A DNA stretch of 64,000 nucleotides from Moniliella sp. 'wahieum' (GCA_003971905.1 RSEE01000110.1:62001-126000), one strand, 5' to 3'. Numbered from the stretch's first letter, positions 37,120 to 50,671 are shown. Numbers and translations are program-made. The notes: a model not told the origin generated them from the sequence alone.

Positions 37120-37310
37120 TCTCTGACATTTCCAAAATTTCCTCGCCTCGAGCGTCTCGCACTTTCCGTGTTATTCTGCTTCGCACACATGTCCTCTGTT
37201 CTTGCTTCTTCCTCACGAACAATTGTTACATTTCTTGACCAAAAGTTGTGACTGTTGTGTGGTCTCTCTCGCCTTTCCCCGACTAGGACAAAAAGTCTGT
37301 TCGACCCTCG
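37120..37310 (+). repeat. Dispersed intergenic repeat, copy 1
   Basis: It shares CGAGCGTCTCGC, a CTTCGCAC block, TCTTGCTTC, CACGAAC and TTGACC in the same order with 42495-42690. Divergence is substantial. No coding content or terminal repeats are visible. It could be a short interspersed element or an old duplication. Confidence 0.6.
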
Positions 37311-37374
37311 GCCTTCCGTGACGTCACGCGCGTCACAGAGCAGCCTCCCAATTATTTATTCGGCTACCTCTGGA

Positions 37375-37401
37375 TGATGCATGATGCATGATGCATGATG
37401 C
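37375..37401. repeat. Heptamer array, unit TGATGCA x3.9
   Basis: The same unit and length as the array at 27561-27587, with period 7. It lies about 220 bases before the DUF1769 gene. Confidence 0.95.
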
Positions 37402-37623
37402 CGGAAAGATGAAATGTTTCACCTTCAGCGCACGAACCAGTTTCCTTACTCGCACAAATGACAAATTCGTGCGAAGCATCTTCGGCCGTTCCGATCGGCA
37501 GTAGTTGGCCCTTGATACCACCGCGCGCAGACACCTCCTCATCCCAGTAGCCCCCCCGCTACTTTCCCCCGCCATCTCCACCTCGATAGGCGGTTGGCGC
37601 GTTGTGCCCAGTCCTTCTCTTCC

Positions 37624-38630
37624 ATGCCGCCTCGCCTCCGTGTGCTCGCCGGCGGCACACGCGACACCCTCGCGCCGGTCCACGTCAACGACGATGCACA
37701 CCGCTAGCCATCAAGACTGACTCTTTTGATGGTCTGTTGACAGTGCGCATTAAGAACTTCCCCGATCCCGATCGTCCCGAGGCTAGCGACGCACCTTACT
37801 TCCATCACGACTATGGCCAGCAAGTCACCTGGAGTATTCAGTTCCAAGGCCGCTTCCTGGCCCCTGTTTCCGCTGATGATTTACTGTGGGGGAATGAATT
37901 TGATGAACCGGTTCGGGTACGTCGCTGTCTCTACCTTCCATGGGACTCATGGCATTACTGACTTGCACTGTGTTCCATATGTACAGGACAGTCTGCCTTA
38001 CGGAACTAGCCTAGCACTTCAGGTGATGATGAAATTCATCGACCCTAACCTGACCCAAGATTTGTATGCGGACCAGCCCTGGGCACTGTCGCCTCTGGTA
38101 GCCACGATGCCGAGGATGCGTAGAACAAGGTAACTGCTCAAGAGACGTGGCCTGCTTTCCCTGCGCCCCCACCTTTGGGGGAGGGGTACATTCAAGATGA
38201 TGTTTCACCTCTGCTGCCTGAGGGGGAGGAAGAGCTAAAGGTCCAACTTTCCTCTGGTCTTCTACCCCCGCTTCAGACAAAGGGAAAACGTCCACTAAGG
38301 CGTGGTCCCAAGCCCCTGCCTCAGCCAAAGCGCGTTGTTTCTTACTTTTCCTCTGCGAAACATCGGACAAGTGTGCAATTTGGGCCAGACGACCTCGTAA
38401 CTGCCGACTTTGCACATGGTATGGTCGATTTCGGCTCGCTCACACTTCAATTGCCCACCTTTGGATTGGCGCTTCGTGGGCGCTAGCATTGACATCCGCA
38501 AGTATTGGAATGGACGGCGGTCTATTTTGTCGCCCGTGACCGTCGCAAGAAAGGAGAAGAGGGGGTGTTCTTTTTGGTTCAGTACGTTTTGTTAGGCCGG
38601 ACTCTGGGCATAGTATGTACCCTTACCTGA
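37624..38630 (+). CDS. DUF1769 (UPF0590) family protein
   Basis: The ATG at 37624 gives MPPRLRVLAGGTRDTLAPVH, the usual start of this fungal family. After one frame change comes FDGLLTVRIKNFPDP, then VTWSIQFQGRFLAPVSADDL, LLWGNEFDEPVR, and after an intron (GTACGT to GTACAG, about 37918-37984) SLPYGTSLALQVMMKFIDPN and DLYADQPWALSPL. The C-terminal block is FAHGMVDFGSLTLQLP, IDIRKYWNGRR and VFFLVQYVLL, with the stop at 38628-38630. These are all landmarks of DUF1769 proteins, in some species linked to cytoplasmic or nuclear localisation but without a known activity. The region between (about residues 140-230) is disordered and basic. Frame breaks occur near 37,700, 38,130 and 38,440. Confidence 0.85.
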
Positions 38631-39149
38631 CGTTGATCTTCTGACCTTTTCTTTCTAGGTTCTCGTTGGCGGATGAATAGAACCCACGCGTGAGATCTGA
38701 GAACACACAGGTTTCTATACTGTTTTTCCCCCCCTTGGTGGAATTCCACAAGGATGATCCATGAATGGGGGCACTTTGATTGAACTCGTAGTGTAGATGT
38801 TTGCTATTTATGTCTTCGCCCTTAGTATTTGTTGAGCACATACATCTATTCTCGACGGATACAGGGTGTCAAATATCGACGAGGGTAGTAGGATACCCGT
38901 GTCAAACATCCAGCTATATAGTACCTTTGCAATATATTGGAGCACGGCCCTCAATCTCTACAGACTGATGATCATCTATGACCCTTGCACGGGAGAATAA
39001 TCAAGCCATCAGTTACACTATTTGGAATCGTAGAGCACGGGCTTGCCGACAACAAGAAAAGAGAGGGGGTTTCACCAAAGTGATGTAAAAGAAAAGTAGT
39101 GTTGGTTGGTTCAAAGGCGGGTTCAGGTCCCTGACCTTCACGTATATGT
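38631..39149. other. Intergenic
   Basis: This separates the DUF1769 gene from the 3' end of the GH3 gene. No gene or repeat was recognised. Confidence 0.4.
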
Positions 39150-41703
39150 TTACGCGACCGGGAGGGAAAGACGAATGTCCCGGGAGCTTGCACCAATAAG
39201 GAGGTTGGTCGTTCCATGGGGAACAACCCACTTATGGTGCTTGGCGCTCCAGACAGACAGGTCGTATGTGTTAAGCGTCCAAGTCACCGTCTTGGTCTCG
39301 CCCTTCGCCAGAGCAAAGCGGTCAAACTTGCGCAACACCTTGGGCGGCTCTCCGCTCGAGGGTGGGAAGGAAAGGTACGCCTGCGGCACCTCAAACCCAT
39401 CAAGGGTACCATTGTTGGTAATGTCAAAGCTAAAGGAAAACACGTCATCAAACAGCTCCGGAGGGTACGCGTGCGAGCACAAGGAGGAATTGAACAGCTG
39501 CTTTCCGGGGAGGAAGGCGCCCGTGGAGTTAGCGTAGTCAAACGTGGTGTAAGACAGACCGTGTCCGAAGGGGTAACGAGGCGTAGGCGCTCCCGGCGAG
39601 TCGAACCAGCGGTAGTCGACATGCAAGCCCTCCCAGTACTTGATCTCGGTGCGTTGCATTCGTCGTGTATACCACATCCGCGCTGTAATCTTCGCGTTTC
39701 TTGGCAATAGTGAAAGGCAGACGGCCACTGGGGTTGACGCGGCCGTATAGAACATCAGCCACTGCGTTCCCGGCCTCACTACCAGCCATGCCGGCCCACA
39801 GCACCGCGGTCACGTTGGGGTGCTCGATCCACTCTTCAACCTCCACCTGTGCTCCCGAGTGGATGACAACAATGGTGTTGTTCACAGCAGCCACATTCTT
39901 GACCATCTTGTTGCCGTCGTTCCAAGCAGTAAGGTTGTTCCGGTCGCCCGCGTTTCCGTCGACAGTGAAGGCTTCCCCCGAGTCACTGAAGATAAACACA
40001 ACCCCCCTGGGCCGGAGCAGCGATCGTTTGAGCTTGCACGTAGTCGGTGTCATTGAATGTCCAGGCCAAACCTGCGGTCTTGGTACACTTGTCTGGAAAC
40101 CGTGTGTGCAACATTAAAGCATTGTTAGTATTTTTCGTCCTTCATATACGCAACATGGCAATAAATGAGAACTTAGGAGGCACGAAACGTACTGGGCAAT
40201 GGCCTCATACGGCGAGACGAGGTAGGCATAAGTTCCCGTGCCACTCCCCCAACCTGTTCCGATGACTCCGTCAACGCCCGTGTTGACAAGGAAGTAGTTA
40301 AGCCCGTTATGGGCTGGCGCAGCATCAGATCCAATGAGAGCCAACTTCTTAGGTTTGTTGAGGGGGAGCCCACCCGTGTTCTTGAGCAACACCGTGCCTG
40401 CGGCAGCGACCTCCCGGGCCACGCTGGAATGGTTTTGAGACATGGCGTTGACCGCCTGCTGGTCCGTCGCATTGGCTGGTTCAATGGCTGAGAAGTTGGG
40501 GATAGGGTAAATCATCTGACCGAGCATGTACCAGGGTGTCAAAATACGTGATGCCATATCATCCACCCGTTCGATGGGCACCGATCCATTCTTGATTTCA
40601 ACCAGAAGATTCTTGCCCCAATACGAGGTGAGATTCCCATTAGGCCCCGGAACAACAGGAAGCGGGTTGAAGTCCCCTGCGGCACTGAAACCGTAGGGGG
40701 CCGAGTCGATTTCACCTGGCATGGACATGTCGAGCCCTGCATTAGCCGACTTGGCGCCTGAGTGGTGGGCTCCCCAATCCGACATCACATAGCCATTAAA
40801 TTCCATCTCGTGCTTGAGGATCGTGTTGAGGGTTTCATCGTTCTCGCACGCATATGTACCGTTGACTTCGTTGTAACTGCACATGACTGAGGCCACATCA
40901 GCCTGCACACTGCGGAGGAAAGGATGGAGGTAGATCTCTCTCAGCGGACGCTCTTCAGCCACCGCCCTGAGTCACAATATGTATATCAGTATACGTGCGG
41001 CCAATGAGAGCAGTAGAGGTCCCACGGAACGGCGTATGAGAAACGTACGAGTAGTTGTTGCGAGCATGTTCTTGATCATTGAGGATATAGTGCTTGGCAC
41101 AGGCCTGGACGCCCGTTGACTGAACACCTTGGATGGTATGGTAGGCAGCTTCACCACAGAGGTAAGCGTCTGCACCGCACATTTCCCAGCTTCGTCCCAT
41201 CTCTGGAGCACGTAGCATGTTCATGCCGGGGCCCAGTTGGACATTGGCCCCTTTGGCACGGAACTCCTCGCCCATACCAACGCCGCGGGCACGGGTGAGA
41301 TTCGAGCTGAATGTGGCAGCAGTGGTGATGCCTGTGGGCCAAACTGTAACCAAGTCGGCTCCACGTACACCCAGAGGTCCGTCCTGTAGACACAAGCCCT
41401 TAAACCCGATCTTTTCGAGAGGCCAAATGTTGCCAACGCACTGGCCAGCCAACCACCCGGTGCCTGTCACAAGCCAAACCTTTTCTTCGTCGGTGAGCTT
41501 GGCCACGGCCTGCTTGGCCTTCGCGATCGCCTCGACCCAACGGCCGGTACCATTGGTCTGCAGTGCGGGCGTTGGAACGGTTGAACGGGGGAGATTGAAC
41601 GTTTCAACGCCAGTCCAGCCAAGAACCGGTCGGGTTCAGGGTAAGGATAGGCTTGAACGAGATGGACGGCTGCAAGAGCCAGTAATAGAACTTGGCGTAG
41701 CAT
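39150..41703 (-). CDS. Secreted GH3 beta-glucosidase
   Basis: Releases glucose from beta-linked oligosaccharides outside the cell. The ATG at 41703 gives MLRQVLLLALAAVHLVQAYP, a signal peptide. Early GH3 blocks are KVWLVTGTGWLAGQCVGN, LCLQDGPLGVRGADLVTVWP and GVQACAKHYILNDQEH. The nucleophile is the Asp in GYVMSDWGAHHSG. The C-terminal (alpha/beta)6 and fibronectin-III-like domains show VLLKNTGGLPL, EVEEWIEHPNVTAVLWAG, RYPFGHGLSYTTFDY and PKVLRKFDRFALAKGETKTV. Introns: 40967-41048 (phase join in NYS-AVAEE) and about 40095-40198. An extra G in a six-G run near 40,010 and a one-base shift near 39,665 break the frame. Length of about 800-850 residues fits fungal GH3. Many NxS/T sites agree with secretion. 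Confidence 0.95.
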
Positions 41704-41931
41704 CGGCAGGAAAACCCCAGTACCGATATTGGTAACAATGAGAGAAGGTGGTGCGGTTGATGTCGGGTACAACTTTAGATGGATAGCGATGGAAATGAAG
41801 AGATGTTTATACTTAAGTATGCAGATCCCCCGGTGCCGGTCCAAAGGAGAACAATCTCCTCACAGTATGGGGGCTTGCATGCTTCTGAGACCAGTGTGTG
41901 TTGGGCCCCGCGGGCTCGCATGCTCATGTCA

Positions 41932-41952
41932 CACATGTCACATGTCACATGT
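41932..41952. repeat. Heptamer array, unit ACATGTC x3
   Basis: Period 7; equivalently TCACATG. The core is CATG. Confidence 0.92.
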
Positions 41953-42172
41953 ACGAAATGGCTAGGACTAGGGGACTTCATAGAGGCATAGGGTTAATTT
42001 GTAGGTCCTACTATATTAATGGTGGGTGGTATTCTAGGTTTTTGCAAGTGGACGTCCTCTTCGTGCCCCGCACGTCACATGTCCCCTGTCCATGTCAGCG
42101 ATCATCGATCATCATGCATCATGTCATGAATGAGATGGAGAGAACTTGGTGGGACGATAGATAGTACAAGAA

Positions 42173-42204
42173 TAACCGGTAACTAGTAACTGGTAAGGCC
42201 GGTA
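42173..42204. repeat. ACCGGT / ACTAGT cluster
   Basis: TAACCGG, TAACTAG, TAACTGG and TAAGGCCGG follow one another with 6-9 base spacing, mixing cores CCGG, CTAG and GGCC. Confidence 0.75.
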
Positions 42205-42494
42205 ATCCCCATGGAGAGACGAGCATGTGGGGTGCCGGTGATCGATGACCTGATATATCAAGCTTCAAGCTGAAACTTCACTTGAAGCATTAGGTGCCCC
42301 GCAATGACAACGGCAGAATCTACTCGGAACGGAATGATTAATGAAGCGCCCTGCGATGGAAACACATCAACAGATGGACGGATTGTATAAAATCAGAAGA
42401 TCTTTTCTGTGATACGCTGATGATGTGTGTGATATCTACTGTCATCGTCTGCCTCAGGCCGGCTAGTGACTTCGCTCCTATTTCTATTTCATTC

Positions 42495-42690
42495 GTCCCG
42501 AGCGTCTCGCCCCTTCCCTAGTCCCTGTTCTTCAGCTTCGCACCGTGTCCTTTGCTCTTGCTTCCTCCCCACGAACGATTGCTGACATGCATCCCTTGAC
42601 CGGTGACCTCTAGTTCCGACTCTGGCTGACCTCTCCCTCGCCCTAGCCCCGACTGTGACATCTACCCTTTTGTTTTTCTTGGCACTGAGG
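42495..42690 (+). repeat. Dispersed intergenic repeat, copy 2
   Basis: The partner of 37120-37310 in the same orientation, aligned through CGAGCGTCTCGC, CTTCGCAC, GCTCTTGCTTCC, CACGAACGATTG and CCTTGACC. Confidence 0.6.
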
Positions 42691-42750
42691 GCCTCGGTGG
42701 TCCGATTCAGTTTCTTCTCTCACATCTTTTCCTGTGCGCGGATCGTTGCC

Positions 42751-42776
42751 TTACGCGTTACGCGTTACGCGTTACG
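42751..42776. repeat. Heptamer array, unit TTACGCG x3.7
   Basis: Period 7, spacer TTA, core CGCG. Confidence 0.95.
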
Positions 42777-42936
42777 GGACTCAATGTCGCATGATATACA
42801 TGACGCATGCATGATTGTTATGGCCCGCGAACTTTACGTGACATGTGACAAGACAGCAGCTCCTCTCTGTTTTTAACACTTTTGAGTCGGAATGGGATCT
42901 CTAGTTGCTAGTTGACGCTGAAGCGCTAAAGCTTTT

Positions 42937-42963
42937 TGAAGCTTGAAGCTTGAAGCTTGAAGC
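42937..42963. repeat. Heptamer array, unit TGAAGCT x3.9
   Basis: Period 7, spacer TGA, core AGCT. An AGCGCT and another AAGCTT stand just upstream (42919-42935). Confidence 0.95.
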
Positions 42964-43687
42964 CCTTACGAATGAAACCCCCCACAAAAAGGGCTCAGAG
43001 TGCCTGAGAAGGAACGGGTGTGCCGGCCGAATGGCGAGATGCCGGCAAGCAGCAAACACGATTTTGTTGCAGCTTTGACCATAATGCACATAACTGAAAA
43101 AATGGGGGTTAGGACGACGCACTAGACTGGGCGATCAATGGGTAAGCGCGATAAATTGGTCACACCAGTGAGAGCCCAGAACCGCCGTTGTCGGTGAATG
43201 TTTTTAACTGAGAAGTTGCTACGCCACCAAGCTGTCATCGGCCTCGCCACTACCATATGATGTGAGCCCTCAGCTGAGCACTGAACGTCGTATTGGACTC
43301 AGGAGCTTCTGCGACTGAATCGTCCAGAAGTCTGGTGCGAGCTTGGAAGGAATGAAAACTGACTCACGTGACTCAGTGTCCGCGCGGTGTCCTAGGACGG
43401 ATGTCAACACAAAACTAAAAAGGACGATTGCACTGTGCAGAGTGGGTACAGTCAGAGATAGCTTCTCGTAAGCTACTGACGCTAGTTCGACCTTCAATGC
43501 AACAGGGAGAAGAGGAAGGAGGGGAACGAGGGCGCGACGGTAACCAACCCGGAGCAGGCTAGTCGCGGAACTCTAGCGATGTTGAGAACCATCGGGTCGC
43601 TCGTGCTTTGGCTAATGTCCCTTCAGTTCCTCCTCACAGGCGTGGGAGTTCCGTTTTTCTCTCTCCTGTTTTTCCAAGGGTTCCGCA

Positions 43688-43710
43688 GCTTAGCGCTAAG
43701 CTTAGCGCTT
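43688..43710. repeat. AGCGCT-AAGCTT-AGCGCT perfect-symmetry cluster
   Basis: Two AGCGCT hexamers flank a central AAGCTT with TA linkers, so the cluster is almost fully self-complementary. Confidence 0.85.
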
Positions 43711-43762
43711 ATTCCCGGCCTCAGGCACAGGCCTCAGCACTCCAGGTCTTAGACGACAGACT

Positions 43763-43797
43763 GAGTACTTCAAGCTTCAAGCTCTTCAAGCTTCAAT
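43763..43797. repeat. AGTACT / AAGCTT cluster
   Basis: AGTACTTC, AAGCTTC, AAGCTCTTC and AAGCTTC follow one another. The spacer reads TCA and the cores are GTAC and AGCT. Confidence 0.8.
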
Positions 43798-43860
43798 TAA
43801 GCCATCACACCAACAAGTGGTGCCACATGCCGCCATACTCCAACAAAATAACCGCTAAAA

Positions 43861-43920
43861 AGCGCTAACCGGTAACCGGTAACCCGATGTAATCCGATGT
43901 AACCCGATGTCACATGTCAG
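43861..43920. repeat. Composite palindrome array
   Basis: AGCGCT, two ACCGGT at a 7-bp step (TAACCGG), then three copies of a 10-bp unit CGATGTAACC-like, then ACATGT. Several cores are joined in 60 bases. Confidence 0.85.
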
Positions 43921-43938
43921 ATCACCCTCGACAGGCTT

Positions 43939-44350
43939 TTAGGCCTTAGGAAGGCCACTCTCTTGGGTGCGTCCCTGATACTTGGCGTTCTTGTCGCATT
44001 CTGCTTGTTCCAGCAGCCGAAGCAGCTCCTTCTCTCGGCGTTCCAAAGGCGTCGCGGTGCTCTCCTGCACCACCTGCGGTACGCGCTCTGCGCCTCCTAC
44101 GATCCTGTGTCGCGCAGCAAGTGGTCCACCTCCAAGCTCCATTCCTGATCCTCCGATTGCTCCGGGCCCCATCACGCGGTAGTCGGTGCGCAGCGCCTTC
44201 CCCGCGCGCCTCGACCCATCCTCTTCCTCCACAGCAGGTTCCTTGAGGGCGTGGGTGTAGGGGATGGAGCGCACGAGATGGATAATCGATAATGGGCTCC
44301 CGTACTGCCTCGTGCAACCCGATAAACTTGGCCTGGGTGTGGGCGCAAGC
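43939..44350 (-). CDS. Small unrecognised protein
   Basis: A frame beginning near MACAHTQAKFIGLHEAVREP and, after one frame change, SIPYTHALKEPAVEEEDGSR, TDYRVMGPGAIGGSGMELGG and a helical end RREKELLRLLEQAECDKNAK. Length is about 135 residues. An alternative model has an upstream exon ending before a GTAAGT at about 44,391 and an acceptor just before AKFIGLHEA, which would make the first residues intronic. The C-terminal coiled-coil-like end and compact size suggest a conserved small protein, but I do not recognise the family. Confidence 0.5.
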
Positions 44351-44879
44351 CATGATGTGCTCCAGCGAGGACAAGACGTCTCACTTACACATGCTGCGCG
44401 TGGAGCGGCACAGCGTGCGGAGCTGGAGACAGACCTGAGTCTGCTTGTCAGAGAGCCGGAGAGGCACGGGGCGGATGGAATGGCGGAGAGCCAATGTGGC
44501 TCACAGTTTTTATAAACTGAAGTCCTGCAAAAGCTACTTCAGACCTCTGATTGATCTCAGTACTAGTAAGGCAGCACACAGGCAGACCATAAATTCTTTT
44601 GAAAAACACTTTTGATGGAGAGAAAAAGCAACTGAATAACTAAAAGTGTCCAAACAGAAAAGGGGGAGATGCATGAAAGAGGAGAGGGTGTATAGTGGAA
44701 CGAGAGAAAGGTCAGACGCCCATGGCAAATGGCGTCCACGATGATAAATGTCGTGTCGCCCGGGTTTCCATAACTGGGCGTGAAGAGAGAGCAGACGTAT
44801 ATAGGCAGGGATCGTGAATGCGGTATTTGAGCGTGACTGATAAAGGGTAAAAACTGCCATGAAGGCAGATATAAAGGGA
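44351..44879. other. Intergenic
   Basis: This lies between the small minus-strand gene and the 3' end of the GMC gene. It may hold an upstream exon of the small gene (44390-44490). Nothing else was recognised. Confidence 0.35.
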
Positions 44880-47039
<2,160 letters not shown>

Positions 47040-48678
47040 TTTAGATCGGTAAACGGTGGGAGGTGTGGAGGTTGGAAGAAGGCAGGGAGACAACACTTTT
47101 GTTCCCTCTCTGACCCGCGGCAGGCTATATGTCCCTTGCCTGTTCGCAGCGCGAGCGCGAGCTGCCTTGCGCGCGGAGAGGCAGCATCCGGCCAGTGTCG
47201 TCCTGTCAGCCCACAAGACATTTCCTCTGCCTTGTGCCTGGTCACTCCCACAGACATGTATAGCGAGAGGGCAGTGTTTTGTGAGGCATCTTACCCTGGG
47301 AAAGAGTGCAGACATGGCCCTCTGCTGGGGGATCGGCATTTTTGGATCGTCGTGCAAGTGATTTCAGTGAGGTTTGTCTTTAACGTCAAGCAAAAGGTTC
47401 AACGTCACGCGTCACTAGCTCGCGTCAAGCGTCCCTAGTCCACTATACGGGTTAGCAACGCCGCCTCCATATAGGCCCTAGGTATGAATTCGTGCGAATG
47501 TGCGCCGTGGGATCTGAGAGCCAACGTAGCTAACTCACGGGGATTGATAGTGAGAAGTAATAAGTACGTTGACGCAGTTGATGCTGGCGGCGCGCAGTGT
47601 ATCATGCATTTCTGTTGTTCGCGCTGAAGACGCCAAACCACATAATGATGGTAAATGACGGCACGGACAGGCATGATGTGGCCACAAAAATGATATGGTG
47701 GACGCGTGGACACCGGGTAACGTGCTGTGTAGTGCACTAGTCTCTCGGTGGTCAATTCCGTATACGCGCACCGCGCACCAAGGAGGGGTCGATGGATCTG
47801 CATGAACGAGGACAATCCGCAAAACATTGCGTGGTCAACGTTCAAAACGTTCAACCGGCAGCGGTGTCCACACTCTCAGAACAGATAGAGCGAGAATATG
47901 ACAAGTTGTGCATACTGGACGCCGCGGGCTCGCACGCCTATAGTCAAGAGGACGAAACGTGGTGACGAGCCGGGCTGTCTACTAAACGGGTGAGACCTAT
48001 CAGATATCATGGTAAATGTCTCAAGATTTCTTCGGGGTCTACTTTAATATTCTCCCCAGAACAAACAAAAAGCGTATATTAGAGGGGGGTGAACCGATCA
48101 AGCTAAGTGCCAACGGTTAATGCACTGGTTCGATATTGTCTGCACATATCTACTATCGAATATTGACCTCAATGACCTTCTCTGGCTCAGATAGTTTGTG
48201 TATCCCGGTTGCTAGTATGCCTATCAGTTTAGGTGGTGGTCATCAGGCTGGATAGAGTGGCCCCTGTCCGTGGGAAGGTCTAGCCGATCCGAATGTTGAG
48301 TAGTGACAGTTTTCTACATGTGAAGGTCACAATGTGTCGGTAGACCGACGAGGTGTGTGCAGCACAATGCCGGGGAAAGCAAGTGACAGCCATCAAAACG
48401 TCACCTGTAATTCAGACGTTCAAAAATGCTCAACAAGAGCGTGGCACATTCTGCAGTTTGCAGTTCTTGCGCGCAACGGAAGGCCGGTTTGCCAGCGTAT
48501 GACAGACATGAGAAACATGTGACAGTGGTTGCGGGGGGCCACAATGCGTCAGGCAACCACGGTCAACTGAAGCGAGTCACTCCGTGCTCCGCAAGAAAGA
48601 GCAATCGTCCTTGTCACTGCGACGTATGTGCCCCGGGACGCAGAGAAGCGATTGAGAAAGAGAAGCTAAATGCGGGGG
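47040..48678. other. Intergenic
   Basis: This lies between the GMC start and the 3' end of UPF3. It has single palindromes such as AACGTT (47836-47850) and a weak cluster at 47403-47437. No gene is recognised; frames at 46953-47438 (plus) are shadows. Confidence 0.4.
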
Positions 48679-50451
48679 CTAGCTCGGTCTGGGGTTTCTT
48701 TGTAAGGTGGCTTCTTTTGCCTTTTTATCTGGAGCGGATGCTTGAGCGGAAGCCGTAGCAGAGTTGGGGACAGAGGTTGAACCAGACCCTTTCGGGGGCG
48801 GGGGGGGGGGGGACGTTTGAGGATCGATATCTTACCCGCTGGGGGGAGTTCGAAGGGGTGTGGATGGCCAGAGGGAGACTTTTCTTTCCTCCCTTGGGAG
48901 GGGGAGGGGGAGTGGGAGGGTTCGCATTCTCCTTCTCGCCTCTTTGGTCTTCTTCCTTGGGCTTCTCCATGGGTTTTCTCCTTGAGCTTCTCTTTAGCTT
49001 TTCCTTTCTTTTTCCTTGGGGTTTCCTTGGGTTTTCCCTTGATGTATCCTTCTCTTCCTTTGTCCTTTTTCACCTCGCTATCCTTCTCTTTCTTTTCTTG
49101 TCTTGGCATCCTCAGGCTTGGCCTTGCTCTGATCCAGCTTCTCTTTACCCTTATCCCGACCCTTCTGCGTTTTCTCCGCTGCATCCTCAGATGCTCCAAA
49201 GCGGCGTAGAGCGGGCCATGGCTCTTGGGCAAGGCGGGCTTCTTGTGCCTTTGCCTCGGTAGATGCCAGTAAGGACGCGGCAGCTGCGCATCTGAAAGGG
49301 AAGCGGCCTTCGTCTCTTCTTCGGCTGTGGCTTCTCCTCCTTTTCCTTCAAGAGGTCAAGGAAAGCAATGTACTTCCGGATCATGCTCAATCGTTCCCAC
49401 CCTCTGGGCCTCCATACGTTTTCTCCGTTCCCCTTGGGCTCTGGCACTTTCTGATGAGGGGCAGACTCGATCTGGGTAACACTGGTCGTGTTCCTGGTGC
49501 TGTCCCTAAACGTGTGGCCTTGGAATGCACCCACAAACGCACCCAGCGCTTCATCCGAGACGAAACTGATGTAGGCTCGAGAGGGGATGGTGGGCTTGGC
49601 GCTTCCCCTGTGATAAGTATTATTAGCTGCCTGCCTGTGAGGCGGAGACAGAAGAGAATGGCGGGGACGTACGTAGCACGTTGCTTGCCTTGCACATAAC
49701 TGATCCACTTGGCCGTAACATTCAAAAAGTCGATGTCAGAGTAGGGCTGTGCGGCGGCCTCCCTCGCTGCAAGAAGAGAGGGCTCAATCGGTTTACGTTG
49801 AGGCTTGGGAGGCGCTGAATTCGCCTCTTCGACGGAAGGAGGGCTAGCCTTAGTATCATTGGTACGGGAAGAGAGGGGAAACTGCAGGCACATCAGTTGC
49901 CTCGACAACGTCTCCTGCAAGTACCTTCTTGGCCGCATCTACTTGGGCAGCGGTACGCACCCAGGGTAGGATGCTCGCCCAGAAAACTTTCTCGGGCAAT
50001 GCTGCCGGCAAATGTCGCACGACAACCTTGAGACGGGGCTTACGCTCATGCTTGGTAGCTGGACCCCCGTCCTCCTTCTTTTTCCTCGTCCGCTGTTTCT
50101 TCTTGGGTTTGGCTTTGTCCTCCTCCGCCTCGACCTCCTTCTCTGAAGGCTTCAGTTCGGATGAGGTAGCCCCCTTCTGGCCCTCAGGCGCATCTTTGGA
50201 CGTCTTCTTGGCCTTCTTGATTTCCTCTCTCTTAAGACGCAACTTCTCCTTCTTAGCCGCGGCCTTGGCTCCTTCCGGGCCTGTTCCTGGGGGTCCAGCG
50301 GCGCCGAGGGTGGCTCGGTAGGTTTCTTAGGATCCTTCGGAGGAGGGTTGACCTTGGTAACCTGTTTACCCTTACCTTTTCCCTTATCGGTGCTCGCCGA
50401 CGGTGTGGACGAAGCCGGGGCGTGGCTGGACGAGGTCGGGGACGACGACAT
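48679..50451 (-). CDS. UPF3: Nonsense-mediated decay factor UPF3
   Basis: UPF3 links the exon-junction or terminating ribosome to UPF2/UPF1 in mRNA decay and shuttles between nucleus and cytoplasm. The start at 50451 gives MSSSPTSSSHAPAS and a lysine-rich disordered leader. The Smg4/UPF3 RNP-like domain opens with LKVVVRHLPAALPEKVFWAS, continues with EPSLLAAREAAAQPYSDIDF and KWISYVQGKQRA, and after an intron (about 49,610-49,675) with SRAYISFVSDEALGAFVGAF, IESAPHQKVP and YIAFLDLLKEKEEKPQP. The tail is charged (KEK-rich) and proline-rich, ending at 48679. The end crosses a long G run (48797-48813), where the frame is unreliable. Several other shifts occur. The gene is divergent from mL60 across about 220 bases. 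Confidence 0.85.
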
Positions 50452-50671
50452 GCTTACCAGTGCATGGAGGTGGTGGGCCGCCGAGTTGCCGCCGCTACGC
50501 CCTGAGCACCTGAGCAGCCTGAGCGTCCTGAACGTGTTGAACGTTCAAGTTGAACCCTGCACCGCTCACGATAATTTCAAAAGCAACCCAGTGTGAGCTT
50601 ACGTACACCACGCTCCCTTCTTTCTTCCTCTGGGCCTCCTACGGCAAGCCCAGCCTACCACTGCCATCGTC
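50452..50671. promoter_or_regulatory. Shared divergent promoter, UPF3 and mL60
   Basis: Only 220 bases separate the two start codons. The stretch 50502-50557 contains CCTGAGC repeated three times and then TTGAACG, TTCAAGT and TTGAACC, an imperfect 7-bp-period palindromic series around AACGTT. No TATA box was seen. Confidence 0.6.

Larger units (their letters stand above)
34086..37623. other. Long intergenic region rich in palindromic arrays
   Basis: About 3.5 kb without a supported gene. It contains heptamer arrays at 34282-34325, 34389-34405, 34831-34860, 34926-34948, 35448-35476 and 37375-37401, and a dispersed repeat at about 37120-37310. The open frames at 35663-36014 overlap in three phases and look like chance. 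Confidence 0.4.
41704..43938. other. Intergenic, densest palindromic arrays
   Basis: About 2.2 kb with no supported gene. It contains arrays at 41932-41952, 42098-42120, 42173-42204, 42256-42288, 42751-42776, 42937-42963, 43688-43710, 43763-43797 and 43861-43920, plus dispersed repeat copy 2. Confidence 0.5.

Noticed and set aside
42751-42963. CRISPR array
   Set aside because: Units are 7 bp without unique spacers of constant length, there are no cas genes, and the sequence is fungal.
49454-50321. Plus-strand frames across UPF3
   Set aside because: They are shadows of the lysine-rich minus-strand coding region; phenylalanine/serine-rich composition is the expected complement.
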